Source: Ischnura elegans
Lineage: Eukaryota > Arthropoda > Insecta > Odonata > Coenagrionidae
Direction of reading: 5' to 3'
Assembly: GCF_921293095.1 (NCBI RefSeq)
Contig: NC_060254.1
Coordinates: 10,230,001 to 10,294,000, forward strand
DNA: 64,000 bases
Shown: piece after piece, positions 23,171-35,325 of the stretch
Layout of the letters: every line of letters begins with the position of its first letter
How positions within the stretch are numbered: the stretch's first letter is position 1
The notes under the pieces: model-generated
What the model was told of the DNA's origin: nothing
The model's database searches: none
Seen by the model: only the letters and a program-made list of their open reading frames with translations
Made by a program: the position numbers and the translations under genes

Positions 23171-26100
23171 TGTGAAAAAAACCAACACGCTGCTTGCCGA
23201 GAGAAGGTTTATACTTGACAAAAGATTTAAAGATTTGAGGCTCTACTGGAGGAGGCTACGCAGGTAGATGTTTCGAGTTAGCATCCGGGTAAGTGAAACC
23301 TACTCCAACATGCATGAATTTCTTTCGGGTTTCAAGCCGGGTGAGATAATCCATTTCGACCTCCAAACTTCGGACATGGCTGAATACCTAATAGAAATTT
23401 GTCTAATTAATTCGCCGAGAGAGCACCAGAACTTTCATCCACTCCAACTAGTTTCGGCAGCTAACTCTGACACCATCTTCAAATACGGCGAGTCTTACTA
23501 TCTATTCCCATTGTCTTTATCCCTACAAGCGGTTGTTAAGCAGTAATTTTCCGTAGTAGATTGAAGTAACCCGGATATAAACCCTAGAAACCCAGCTCCA
23601 AGTGAAACGTCCTTCTCAAGGAGATTCCGACGCTATCTGAAGTTAACGTCATCTCCGTTTTGAATCAAAAATATGTTCTCTGTTTTCACCATTGCTATTC
23701 GCGACTTCGTTGAAAAAAATTACTCTTTGTTCTTATATATTCAAAGGTGTCAGCATTTTAAATCCACAAATTTGCGTGGGTTCAAATTAGCGGAACAAAC
23801 TAAGCATACGATTGCAATTACTCTGAAACATCTTTCAGAGGGACAAGAAGAGCATAATTTTAGAATGTTCCTTGGTCCGACAAAACGATAAAATAAGAGA
23901 GATATTTCGCCGAACACATAGGTACACGGCATAGGTATTAACCCGAACAATGAAGGACTAAAATGCTATAACGAAATCAATATTACAATCAATTCTATTC
24001 GAACCTTGTTTTTTTTTGCATACAGCTGATGTCCTAACACAACTCTGCCAAATGCCTATTGAGGCGGCATGCGGAGTAGTAAGTAGATGTTGATGAAATA
24101 TTAGGGGTCAGTTAATTGGACGAAATAATTAAAAGATTATTAAAAACTCCTGATATTTATGAACATACATGGAATAGGTATTAAGTACATACGTCAACCT
24201 TAAGATACTACAAAAATGAAGAACTACTCACTCTCCAGAATGCTAAGAAGCAGATGCAGAACAATGTCTGTAATCTGGCCTTGCGATAATCCGACAAGTT
24301 ATCCGGCGTGCAGGGATGGCGACCTCACTTCGTCTAATATAATTTCGTCAGTATTAAACAAAATATTTTCAGTACATGGTTAGTATTTTTTAAAATTATT
24401 ATGTATGTAGGTATTTGTCAGTTCATTATTTGAACGAAGTTTTGGTCAGGTGACCCACTGAATCGGGAAAAGAAATGTTCTTTGCACAGTCACAGTGGTG
24501 TCCAGGGTTTATTCTGCCTTTATCAACCATAACCGTTATTATTAATTTGGTTATCTACCTCGCCTAAGACCCTTGAAAGTAGGGAGAGATAGCGTCACTA
24601 TATGTATTTAATTGCAAAATTATACCTTAAAATGCTTTTTGTGCATCGTGCTAGTCTCCTGTACGTGTCCAATAATAATCCAGCAATGCCAAAGCTGCAT
24701 ACGTCGGATTACCGAAATCGCAATGCATTTAAAAAGCGTCATCACCTTGATAATAGAATAACAATTTGTGATTGAACTTGACATTAGTTTTAGGAGGAGC
24801 ATATGCCCACTAAAGCTAATGAGAACAGCTGTCGCAGCACGTCTGGGCTCTCAAACAACCAGCTACCGACATTAACTACTGTGTAGATTAAAAATCCACG
24901 TGACCTGGATGAATAAACACCTGCCACGCGATTAGCTCTTTACTGGATGATGAATGCCCTCTCCGGTTCTCAGGAGACCATCAAAATAACCATCTCGGTA
25001 TCTCAGGGAGAGACTTCGATTCCGATCAAATCAGGGGATCAGTTATAATTATCACAGCAGTTTATGAAGTAGACTCATCATCTGTCTATACACACCGCCC
25101 ATACTGGCAGAAAAACCAGGAAGCCTTAAGATTGTATCCCGTCCGTCGCGATGAATAACAGAGCAGCGTATAAGGGGGAAAACTGGACACAGATTAAAAC
25201 CACAGATTACATCGCAAAAATAAAATGCCTTGGACGTCCATTTAAGCGGGTCGGTTACCCAAGACAAAAATATTTCGAGAGAAACGAAGGCTCTGAAAGA
25301 AAATCTTCCAGCATCATTCTGAGAATATGTACAGTAAATGTATTCAAAAAGGGTTTCCTTTTTTCCAATGACCTTTACGTATTGATCACTTTATATGCGA
25401 ATGAATCACACCCCAGAACGGAAAAAAGGACGCTAATACAAACTGGGATTCATTACACGTAGTATCCCTGTGTTACTTCCCTTCCATGCTACTCCCTCAT
25501 TGGAGGAGAGATATCGCTATTGGCATAGTTACAATTCTCAAGTTAATAGCTGGTTTCATTTCAAATAACCGGCTAAACGACAGCTCATCGTTGGGTACGG
25601 CTAAACGAGATACCAAGGAAAACCGTTATCGAACAGAAACGACTATGAAGAATGAAGGTAAAAACTTACGCATAAAATGCATATGCCAGTTAGACATATT
25701 CAATGCTATTAAAACGCATGGAGCATAATTTAATTCATACATATTTATGCATGGCAGCCAAAGCTCTTTGATTTTTCCCCAGTCCTGGAAAAGCAAAAGG
25801 TATATTCACTTTAATGGACGCCCATATAAGCACTCATTTATCATTGTTCGCCGTAAAAATAAACACGACATTCGTAATCCAAAGCAATTTCCCCGAGAAA
25901 CCCCAGTTCCCACGCTCATCGAGCAATCCACAGGTGCTCAGAGGCGAAGCTACCGCCAGCATTCGTCTCGCAAGACACTGAAGGCCACACTTAAGTGAAT
26001 AGCCACTTAACCTTAGGAAATCAGCCACTTCCTCACTTCAATTAATTTTCTAGCGCAAGGCAACTGCATACTTTCCTACCTCATACGACTGACCTTTCAC

Positions 26101-28289
26101 CAACTTGAGTTATTAAATCGATGATGAAAATTTCCCATGAGGATTAAAAAAGAGAATGACTATGAAGCCTCGTAAATGATAGGACAGTAATAATTATGCA
26201 CCCACTATTTTAAGCATACAACTCGTTGGCATTATTTTTTAAGCTTGCCAAGTAACTCATAGAGTTTATCAGGAGTGAAAGATTGTCAATACAATTGACC
26301 TTTGCACCCTAGCGAGGTTTCATTACCATTATTTATATGTTGGTGATACCCATGAAAAATGAGGCTACTAGTCGGTACAACTCCCGGTGCATATATCCTA
26401 TTTGAGAATTCAGGAAAATAAACGCACCTTCGAAAGGCATAGAGAAAGAAATAATACAAATACATTGCCAAAACTTTGCTACGTTCATTTAAGGCCTACT
26501 CAACAATCTTACAGTACGAGGGAATCTGCAAACAACTTTTTTACTAATGCCTGCCTACGCTTACCTATATTTCGTAGTGTCTGATGCGCTCGCACTGATG
26601 CAGCTCCCAACACAACCCGTGGGATAATATGCAGATCACCAGGAGGTTCGACAGTACGACGCAAGCTTCGCAGTGAGATTAGAATGACCAGCAACATTCA
26701 TGCTTCGACAGAATATTATCTGCTGTTAGCTGGAAAAGAAGACCGCAGACTTATACGCGAACGAGAGGTCATATCCACTTAAAATGCCGAAAGCTTCTCC
26801 CGATTACTGTCTTCTAATTATTGTTCATCGAAAGGATGTGGAAGTAAGGATTCTTTCTCGCCCAGACGATTTACTTCGAGATAGCTCTCACGGAAAGTAA
26901 TGTGAGGGAGACTTAATTTTCGATGAAATTGCGGAAACAGTGATAATTAATCCAGTGGTTTAGTTGCTAGCCCATTATCTGATTATAAGTCCTGCCAATC
27001 TTAGCAAAAACACAAGTCAGAGAGAATGAAATATTCTTCACACGTCTTGATGACCAGGCAGCGACAAGTATGGGGATAATTAGATACCGATAAAATTATT
27101 TGTGATAAACGGTGAAAGAAATGCACAGGAATTTCATTTTACGCGGTCGCGTGACTTAGAGCAATATACATTAGAAGAGATTGAAGGGTATGAAGCGAGG
27201 TTCCTATTATACCTCTGATTGTAAGGAAGTGTATAAGTAACAACAACAGACTTGCATTTAGTGAAACGCTGTTGAATTTCCGGGGAAATTTTTTTTAAAT
27301 ATACAAATTTGCCCATCCCACTCTAAAAAAATGATAAATATTCTCCAGGGAAATAAATTTTCCTCATATTATGTATTAACTGATTGAAACAAGATAAAAA
27401 TAAAGCTCAACTTAATTTAACGAGCATAAGATAATTCAAGGCAGGGAATATTCAAACATTTACTCCTACGTATCACAACGACCACCCAAAATTCTGAAAC
27501 GAACTTGGATACAGACAATTCATCAAGCACTGATAGCATCGAAGGGAGAGGTACAATTTCAACCCTCAACTGAGTGAAAAACGGATCCGTGAAACTGACA
27601 ATGAGAGTTTGCAAAGAGTATAAACGAGCAGTCCACGATATTTTCCACCTTCGGCAACTGACGATATTTCAAATATTCCCAATAAAGAAGTGTCAATGAG
27701 AATGAGGAACACAATGATTGTTACGAATGTAAAAACTTGTGACTACATGTAGCCCATCCATGCACTTTGTGATAATTTCTTTTACAAAACTGGGGATGCA
27801 TTCGTGACCACCAGAGTTTTAAAATTGCATAAATATCCACATGCGCTTTTTGACCTTGTATTTCGCTCAAGCCCAAACATACGACGACGATGAAATTATC
27901 CACAGTCCTGACAATCGTTATTGGAAAAATTAAAACACAGTTCACATAATTTAAACAGTACGATGAGGAGCATTAAGTTAAAAGTCGCAGATATAGCGGC
28001 AGATTTTAAACAAATGAAAAAAATACACATCTCATAGGTACCTAATATAAATTTAATTTGGAATATCAAGCCCCCTAGATTTGCAGAAATAAAGTAGTCT
28101 CGACTATGGGGAAGAAAGCTTCCAATTATGCTATTTTAAACCTCGTTCGACTTATCGTAATTTTAAACTAGATCAACATGAGGGTGGATAGTGATACGTA
28201 TTTAGTGGGACTGTGTAACAGGAAACATAAATCACATATAATGTTGCGTATTATTTCTCATAGTTTTCGTTCTTCAGTTATTATCGTCT
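23171..28289. other. Five kilobases without a recognised feature
   Basis: No repeat pair, hairpin or plausible exon was found. Frames of 60-103 codons (for example 25151-25462 and 25747-25998) are isolated and have no recognised motif. Terminal exons or short coding exons in this interval cannot be excluded by reading alone. Confidence 0.35.
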
Positions 28290-28740
28290 GCTGTAGGCTT
28301 CCCCGTGTTCCCGAGGAGGGCGCTAATAGTCTCCTGGCGTTTTCCTTTGCGGAGAAGCAATGCAGTTCAGTTGCAGTTGACGAGCAGTTGACGAATAAGT
28401 GGCCCGAGAGGCAGTCTCGCCTTTCTCCCTCCCCAGCGTAGCTGAGTGTTCCGCCGGACTGCATGCTGCTCGCCTACTCCTGCATGCTGCCCGCTTATCC
28501 CTGCACGTTGCTGTTCGCATTTCTCCTGCATGTTGCTCGCCCTCTCCTGCATGCTGCTCGCCGGATCAACGTATTCTCACCGCTGCTCCGACTCTCCGTG
28601 ACCTGTATTTCCAGGCTTCTCTATTATGTATTTTTTGTGTTAATTGTTCATTATTTGTTTAATTGCTTAACCGAATTAAATGTGGGAATTGTCTCTCTTC
28701 CGCTTTATACAGTCCACTTGATTATTCTTTTACCCCACAT
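28290..28740 (+). other. Stop-poor pyrimidine-rich tract around a minisatellite
   Basis: This tract is C/T-rich and GC-richer than its neighbours. It ends in AT-rich sequence with AATTAAA, and CCCCACA follows near 28737. That order (GC-rich body, polyadenylation-like signal, ACA end) would suit a solo long terminal repeat starting near TGTGTAACAG at 28211, but I found no target duplication. I report only the composition with confidence. Confidence 0.3.
28459..28568 (+). repeat. Minisatellite, five diverged units of 21-24 bp
   Basis: The consensus unit is CTGCATGCTGCTCGCCTAC plus two bases. Successive units begin CTGCATGCTGCTCG, CTGCATGCTGCCCG, CTGCACGTTGCTGT, CTGCATGTTGCTCG and CTGCATGCTGCTCG. 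The first and last are closest to consensus. Because the unit is near 21 bp, translation gives a repetitive LLHAA-like peptide in ORFs here, which is an artefact of the repeat. Confidence 0.75.
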
Positions 28741-28763
28741 ATAAACTAATATTGAATGCTCCA

Positions 28764-28824
28764 CAATTTTTTTAAATGTTCTGACCCATGTTTCGACATG
28801 GGTCAGAACATTTAAAAAGAATTG
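28764..28824. repeat. Perfect 20-bp-stem hairpin with TTCG loop
   Basis: TTAAATGTTCTGACCCATGT (28772-28791), loop TTCG, then its exact complement (28796-28815). Weaker pairing continues outward to CAATTTTTT and its partner. The minus strand reads CGAAACATGGGTC, similar to CGAAACTTGGGTC 130 bp downstream, so the hairpin is probably two opposed copies of one repeat end. Confidence 0.75.
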
Positions 28825-28894
28825 GGTCAGGAGATTTAAAGAATTGTAAATATTAAAAAAATGTCATCCATACACTATTATACACTATACACCT

Positions 28895-28950
28895 TTGATG
28901 ATGACATAGTTTAATCGAAACTTGGGTCAAACAATTAAAAAAATAGTGTA
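28895..28950 (+). repeat. GAAAC-motif repeat end
   Basis: TTGATGATGAC, a short spacer, AATCGAAACTTGGGTCAAAC, then AATTAAAAAAATAGTG. The order and the AT-rich tail match the repeat ends at 14290-14345 and 50773-50830. In hammerhead terms the first block has T in place of C3 and stem II is weak. Confidence 0.5.
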
Positions 28951-31559
28951 GCTGTGATTATGTTTTCTGAAAATAGATGGCAGCACGGTCAATAGCTTTG
29001 AAAAGCCTTGAAGAACAAGGAATTCAACGGGAAAAAGCGTATTTTTCCAAATCATTTTCCTGTTTCATAGGCCAAACAAATACCGCTTACTTTTTATGCT
29101 TATTCTTTTCAATGTAACACCTTCACGACGAGTCCCGCACCCACGTTATAAGGATTCTTTCGTTACCCAGGTGGACATTTCGAACACCCTTACGCTTTTT
29201 TCGATGCTCACGCAATCGAGAAATCAATTATGACCGAACTATCACAACTAATTCATACTAGTCATTAAAATTAGGTAATAATGATTCACTATGGCGGACA
29301 AAAATTCGCACGAGTGTCCAGTCCTTATATTACTCCATGGTCTCGAGATGAAGTTCTCACAATGGGGATTAAAACTTCGAGCAATCCATTACTACACAAA
29401 GTAGGTACCCCGAAAATTTACGAGATAAGTGCAAGTCCTATGATTGTTTTTAGTTAAGAGATGCTATGAAATGTATTCCGTCGCCAGGAGAAAAACTTGG
29501 TGCTAATTTGGAGGCGATATTTTTGTTTTTAAAATACTGGATAAGATACTATGCTGGGAAAACTTGAGAACCAGCGTAATAATGGATTTATGAGGAAATA
29601 AATTATGAGAAAACCTCACTTCCGGCATAAAGCCACATTTCCTCACCCTGAAAGACATACCTCTAAACATATATTTTCGTCCAAAATTCGCGCGTCCGAT
29701 AGAAGTGGATAGGACTTAATTCCAGGTATGTTAAACGGCCATCCCTTGTTATCATACATATCGCGACGGCATTGACTTATCTTGATCATTTAATTACGGC
29801 GCTAATGAGTTCACGAGAAAATTCATTTGCATTATCGCGTCAAAATTAACTCTCTCTCTCCCCCCCTCCCCCCCCCCCCCCATCAGAGTAGCAGGTGATT
29901 AGGGGAGGTAAGACAGCAATGGAAAGTCTAGAGCGTAGTCAAAACAAGGAAGATCATCTTGCAAGCCATGTGATTTCACTTTTGATGAATTGCCACGGAG
30001 ATAAGAAAAGAAAATCATTTCAACGAGAACATTTTTCATGACTCCAGAAACGGGACGTCACTTAACTCTGCTGGAAAAACGCTTCTTTTAAAACATAGTC
30101 CACTTCCGTAAAATTTAAGCTTAATAAATACCCCAAATATACGCTTTCCTATTACTTTTCCCTATGTTCCACTATCTCTTTCTCCACTAAAGATAGGGTT
30201 AGATAAAAGTAACATATGGAGATCTAACGAGTTTCAATTTTGAACGTTTACCTGAGACGTGATCGATCTTGTAAGTTTTTACTCAAAACAAGCCACAAGT
30301 TCATTGACTGGCTACCGGCATACGTTTTTAATTCATAAAATTAGTAAAATAATATATGAATACATAAAATAATTCAAGTAGGGCTTTCAAGAACAAAGAT
30401 TTTAATTTAAAATCCTCGATTTTGAGGATTTTAATTTGAATTTTTTCTTACTTAGGCTTGCCATTACCTCGGTTGACTTCAGTTACCAAAAGAGAATTAA
30501 TTCCTGATGTGACAAATAAAAAAGAAATAAAAAAATGGATACTCCTAATCTTCCGGAAGATTAGCAGAATCCAATGAATGCGTGGGTGTCGGAAGATTCA
30601 TCATCATATTAAATAATTATTATCCATAATCCATATTTCGGGGCTTTCCTATAGGGTTCCGAGTGTGACACGTTAAAATCTAAATATTTACAAAACCATC
30701 TCGTGTGATTCCGCCTAACGGAGTAGAAGGTTATCAAAATAAAAACACTGTTGACTTTCATTACCGATTTAGTCACTTTATGTAAATGAATGATGGAAAA
30801 GAAATCGTTTCATCATTCTAACATGAATATGATTAACGAAGAGAAAAGCTAATACCGAAGGAATTGGAAAAAACCGACAGTAAGAATACAACTAAATACA
30901 CATTACGCACCCTATCACCCCGCTTGCATAATATTAATGAACCAATCAAACGACCAAGAGAGGAGAGTTGCCTCAGAAAACTTTTATTTAGGAAGCTTTA
31001 GACTGAAAAACGCTCGAAATTCACAACAAATTATTCCTTATAAGCTGTGATTCGAATTTTTTTTACCATGCGGAATACTCAACATTTGGAATGCCAAAGG
31101 TTTGGCTAATGGTTCTACAATTATTTTATGTAAGCAAGCATTTATATATTCAATTTAGAACTTTCTGATGAAAATTACCGATTCGGCGATGCAAACGATG
31201 AGAGAAATGAAACTATTAACCTTACAGATGTACAAATACGGATACCCGAGAAAAATCAATCGGAATTTCTACAATTACGAGCATAAAATTTTGGAATTTG
31301 ATACGCATTCCCCGAAAACAATAAGCTGGAAAGCCGAACATAGTCAATTCGTCATTAAAATAGAAGAGTATGATGTTAAATTTTCATGAAAATAACTTTC
31401 TCTTTGCTGCTCGGAGAAAACACCTTAGCTCTGGTTGAAATAGAATTTATCTCTTAGATGTATGTCGTAGACCCCATGGGTCACCCTGGACTTCGTCATC
31501 TTCCGTTGGCATTAAATAATTAAAGTTTGAATCACGCAGTCGTAGCGCAACCTCCTTAA
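28951..31559. other. Non-coding; C-rich low-complexity tract and small palindromes
   Basis: A (CT)n then poly-C tract lies at about 29850-29882. A hairpin AAAATCCTC-GATTTT-GAGGATTTT sits at about 30410-30434. The exact palindrome at 30545-30564 is listed separately. I see no gene. Confidence 0.4.
30545..30564. repeat. Exact 20-bp palindrome
   Basis: CTAATCTTCCGGAAGATTAG is its own reverse complement. The centre TTCCGGAA could bind dimeric factors, and GGAAGATTC recurs about 30 bp downstream. A function is speculative. Confidence 0.8.
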
Positions 31560-31960
31560 AGGTTAACATCTAAAAGGAGATGGAAAGGGGAATGGCGCGG
31601 ATGCTGCCGGGACTAACAGGGTGGGTGAGTTCTTAACTCACTCCGCCGAGTTTAAAATCTACTCATTCGAGCGGAGATGAGATAGATGCTCGGATGAAGA
31701 GACTCTGTAAAAGAGGGAAATGCAGCGAGAAGGGGTCGGGAGCGAGGGGGAGTCAACTCGACCGATGCATGTATATGGTCGCAGATAGACGAGAGAGAGA
31801 GAGCAAGCCGCGTAATGGGATCCGCGGCCCGCCATAACTCAGCCACGAGTCGCCACGGATAAATAAAGGATGGGGGTTCATCTGGAGGGTGGAGAGAGAG
31901 AAGGGTTCCGGGAAAGGGGCTAACTAGGCGAACCTAGACGGTATGAGACGCATCCAGAAA
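31560..31960. other. GC-rich, GA-skewed patch
   Basis: The plus strand is purine-rich with (GA)n near 31790-31803 and GGATCCGCGGCCCGCC near 31820. Stops are scarce on both strands. No protein is recognised. Confidence 0.35.
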
Positions 31961-32023
31961 GCAAGTTTCCGTATTTAAAAAAAACTAAGTTAAGTGAAAA
32001 ACTTTATTGGCTACATATATTAT

Positions 32024-32453
32024 GCCTCGTTCAGATTACGATTGTACGAGCGATCGTTCTAACGATAGTTGGCCGAACTAGCAGTGTGAATGCATGTCTT
32101 GACAATAGTTCACGTAGTTTCTAACGTTGTCACTTTACGATGATTAGGCGCTGGGAGACCGGAAAATGAAGCGACAAGAGAAAGACGAAAAGTTCAAGAA
32201 CCTCTCTTCGCTCTATTTTTTATTCATGGGTTTGTCCAAGCAAGGAATAATATGGGCGGAAGAAATATTACTCGTTAAATATACGTTGAGCACAGTAATA
32301 TCTTGAACCTCCATACCTAAACAGCTTTGCTAACAGTCAATTTCTCGTTCACTTTAGATGTCAGCACTGGACGGCAGCACAAGTTTAAACCATCGTTGTG
32401 TGAATGCACGATAGTTCCAACGATTGCTGGAACAATCGTATTCTGAACGAGGG
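32024..32453. mobile_element. 430-bp miniature inverted-repeat element with target duplication
   Basis: The ends are imperfect inverted repeats of about 45 bp: GCCTCGTTCAGATTACGATT on the left against CCCTCGTTCAGAATACGATT read inward from the right. The inner blocks GATCGTTCTAACGATAG and CAATCGTTGGAACTATCG also match, and GTGTGAATGCA lies near both ends. ATTAT precedes (32019-32023) and follows (32454-32458) the element. The duplication is either ATTAT, or TTA with one more base in each terminus; the latter would fit PIF/Harbinger. No transposase frame is present, so it is non-autonomous. Confidence 0.72.
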
Positions 32454-32457
32454 ATTA

Positions 32458-32950
32458 TAGAGATGAGTAGATTCCACTTTTTTCGGTTCAGATTCAAATT
32501 CCGGTTCTTACAAATCGATTCACGATTCTCGATTCCGATTTCATTGATTATTATTCGTAATAACAGGTGGGATATTGATTTATCAGTCTCGTTGCTGTCA
32601 TTAAAATTTAAGAGTCGAATTAAATAAAATAATATAGAAAATTGAGTAGCCCAAAAAGTATATTCATTAAAAATAGCGAATTAAGATTATAGTAATATAT
32701 CCTCAGGTATTATAAAGTAATAACCACTCCAACTGTTGCAGACACATATTACTAAGGAAATAATGATCAGTGCATATTGGCTCAGGTGTGTGGTGGCCTT
32801 ACTGACTTAAGCTTATAGTCTATTTTCAAAATATTCATCTTCCTGGAATCCATTGAATCGGAATCGACTTTGGTGATTGATTCTTGGTTCCAATTCCGTG
32901 CCCTAGAATCGGTGGAATCGAGAATCGAATTTGGAATCGTCTCACTTCTA
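32458..32950 (+). repeat. ~490-bp interspersed repeat, copy 1
   Basis: Aligns over its length with 55347-55780. Shared blocks include CTTTTTTCGGTTC, GCTG(T/C)CATTAAAATT, TTAAAAATAGCGAATTA, GTGTGTGGTGG, ATGGAATCGGAATCGACTT-like sequence, and GAATCGGTG near the right end. The termini are weakly inverted (TAGAGATGAGTAGATTCCA against TAGAAGTGAGACGATTCCA), suggesting a DNA transposon. It abuts the preceding 430-bp element. I found no convincing target duplication. No ORF. Confidence 0.65.
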
Positions 32951-33195
32951 ACATATAGCATTCATTGTTCATCTATTTTTAGACATGACATGAGTCATAC
33001 ATTTATAGACGTGGGATCAACTTTTGTATTCTAGCGTCGTAGAAGACTGCCGTAAGAGAATGGAACAAGCATGTGACTTCAAGCATGACACCTTCAGCTC
33101 TTCGTGGTTTTCAAAACGCTGACAGGAGGACAGGACTTTCTCGAGGTACGATAAAAGAGAAAAACCGCAGGTAGCAAGACAGGGACTGTTCGGTG

Positions 33196-33350
33196 GATGA
33201 TTAAATGTTCCACCACTAAAAAAAAAAGCTTAAGACGGATAATAAAAAAATTAAAGATCCTACTTTAAAGCAAAGCAAATTAAAGGGTCAACTTCTCTGG
33301 CTTACCTTTATTTATCATCTATGAACTATTCATTCCACAATTTAAAACGT
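33196..33350 (+). repeat. Direct repeat, copy 1 (partner 35152-35325)
   Basis: The copies share ATGTTCCACCACTA, then AAGCT.AAGAC.GATAATAAAA, ATCCTACTTTAAAGCA, ATTAAAGGGT.AACTT, and TTTATCA.CTATGAACT with CATTCC. They are about 80% alike and ~1.95 kb apart in the same direction. Copy 2 has an extra ~35 bp. They could be ends of one decayed element or a local duplication. Confidence 0.6.
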
Positions 33351-35151
33351 TTTCACATATTTTCCCATCACACACTCTTTCTCCAATAATGGCAAATCCT
33401 TCCCGGAAATAGTCAGCTGCTATGATAGCCTCTAAGTTTAGTTGATTCGTACCGTTAGTGTGGAGTATGTTCAAATGGCGATTCTTCCATTGCGACCTCT
33501 CTTGCACAGCAAAGGTCAACCTGGATCACATCATGCATCGTTTGTCATTTTCCTCCGAGATCGAGCTGCGCAGTCATCCCCTCTTTACAAAAGTCGGCAC
33601 CGTACCTTCTCACCTCAAATTACGGCCAACGACACCGTGTATCGGTGTGTGAGATTGGCTAGCTCTACCCGACAGAAACCTGTAATCAACCCATGGTTTT
33701 CCTCTATATTCTGTGCAAGAACTCTCCGCGGAGCCTGAGTTATCCGTTCACCAGAGAGGAAAGGTTATGAAGGGTGCACGACGCCCAGGGCTTTGGCGTT
33801 CTCTCTGCTCGCAAACGGGGCGTGGATGGTCACGAAATAACTTAATTTTAATGCCACTTCTCAGGAATGTAAACAGACCGCCATGTCTCTGCAAAAAACT
33901 ACTCAAGGGTGTATAGGTGAATGACCTAATGTCGACAGGACCAAGACTAGGGAGATAACAACGGTAGGACGTAGAAAATAGCATTTAAAATCTACGGTTA
34001 CTTCTCACGAAAAAAATCCGCTTTATTACCAAAGAATATAATCTCATATATAGACTTTTTCACAAGAAGAAGTTTTGATACGCGCAATTACATCTGCAAT
34101 GGATATGATATTACATCACAGTACTATTGCAGTTCCCACAAACTCCTGCTTCGCACACCAGTAAAAAGGCGTAATAGACACTGAACTCTAAGGATTGAAA
34201 TAATAATACTTGAATCAAGTTTATGTATAAAATAAATACTCCAAAACATTATTTTTTCGAGAGTTTGAAGTAGAAAATTTGAATGTTTTCACTACCAGCA
34301 ATATCTAGGGCGAATTTTCCGTCGGCTAACATAGTGCATCAGAATGAATGTCATTAGCGCTGCATATTCTTTGCATAATAGAGTTGGAATGCAATATCAC
34401 CGCAAACACGAGTTAATCAAATGCTATGGAAATAAAATTCAGCAATTACGCGTTTGCTCGGTCGACTTCCTAAATTTCATTAATACTTTCTGACATATTT
34501 GCAAAGGCTATGCACCCATATGATTTGATGCTTTCCGGCGAATAATGTGGGTAAATTCTTCTCGGGATTTGATACTATGCCAAGCCAAAGGTTTTTGTGA
34601 TCGCCTCACAAATGTAGCTATAGAAATAAAGCTGGAGGAAAATAACTTCAATAGAGATTTTGGATACTCCATCGGCAATGCCTGGAAACCCGTTCTACAA
34701 AAGATATTATAATTGAAAGAAAGTTTGCGAAGACGAAAATCCGAAACTAACGCCATCTAGCGTCACAGAGATAGCCAATCATGATGCAGTTGACCAAATT
34801 TTTTTCGTTATTACAGTTAATGAACATATTTTTAAAAAGTCATGTAAAGAAATATATTGTTTCATAAGTTACATATAGGTGCGATAAAAGAACTAGCATC
34901 ATACTTCTTAGTTTTTAAAATATATTTTAATTGACGGAATTTATTGTAACAATGAGACTTAGCAACCACAAACAAATAAAACAACATTCAGCCCTGAGGA
35001 TGAGCCCCGAGTCGGAGCTTGATGGATAAATTAAACCGGTGGGAAACCCGAGAAGAGTTTACCTATGCTACTGATACTCACCTATTTTCACTAACCTTCT
35101 GATAATAAGTATTTCTAACATAAAGCTTATTCAGGATACTCGCTTATTTAC
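33351..35151. other. Sequence between direct repeats; no clear gene
   Basis: Several 64-98-codon frames overlap at 33440-33990 on both strands. None matches a family that I know. Near 34990 the blocks CTGAGGATGAG and, ~45 bp on, TTAAACCGGTGGG loosely recall the GAAAC-motif repeats, but the match is weak. This interval might be the interior of a decayed retroelement. Confidence 0.3.
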
Positions 35152-35325
35152 GATGAATGTTCCACCACTAGAAGAAAGCTCAAGACTGATAATAAAAAAA
35201 TTAAAAATCCTACTTTAAAGCACATTAAAGGGTAAACTTTTCTGGTTTAGAACAAAAAGAAAAAATTTCGAAAATGGACTCTCCAAATTTATCACCTATG
35301 AACTTTTTTCATTCCCCAATTTGAC
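35152..35325 (+). repeat. Direct repeat, copy 2 (partner 33196-33350)
   Basis: It carries the same ordered blocks as copy 1. The inserted portion (AACAAAAAGAAAAAATTTCG and following) separates the GGGTAAACTT and TTTATCA blocks. CTCTCCA and TGGAGAG at its end form a small inverted pair. Confidence 0.6.

Noticed and set aside
28211-28740. Solo LTR (TG...CA with AATTAAA)
   Set aside because: No target-site duplication and no second LTR or internal retroviral-type coding sequence found.
32450-32958. 8-bp target duplication around the 32458-32950 repeat
   Set aside because: Best alignments of flanks match only 5 of 8 bases.
34985-35045. Another hammerhead-like motif (CTGAGGATGAG...AAACCGG)
   Set aside because: The second block is not GAAAC at a workable distance; stem II cannot be drawn cleanly.
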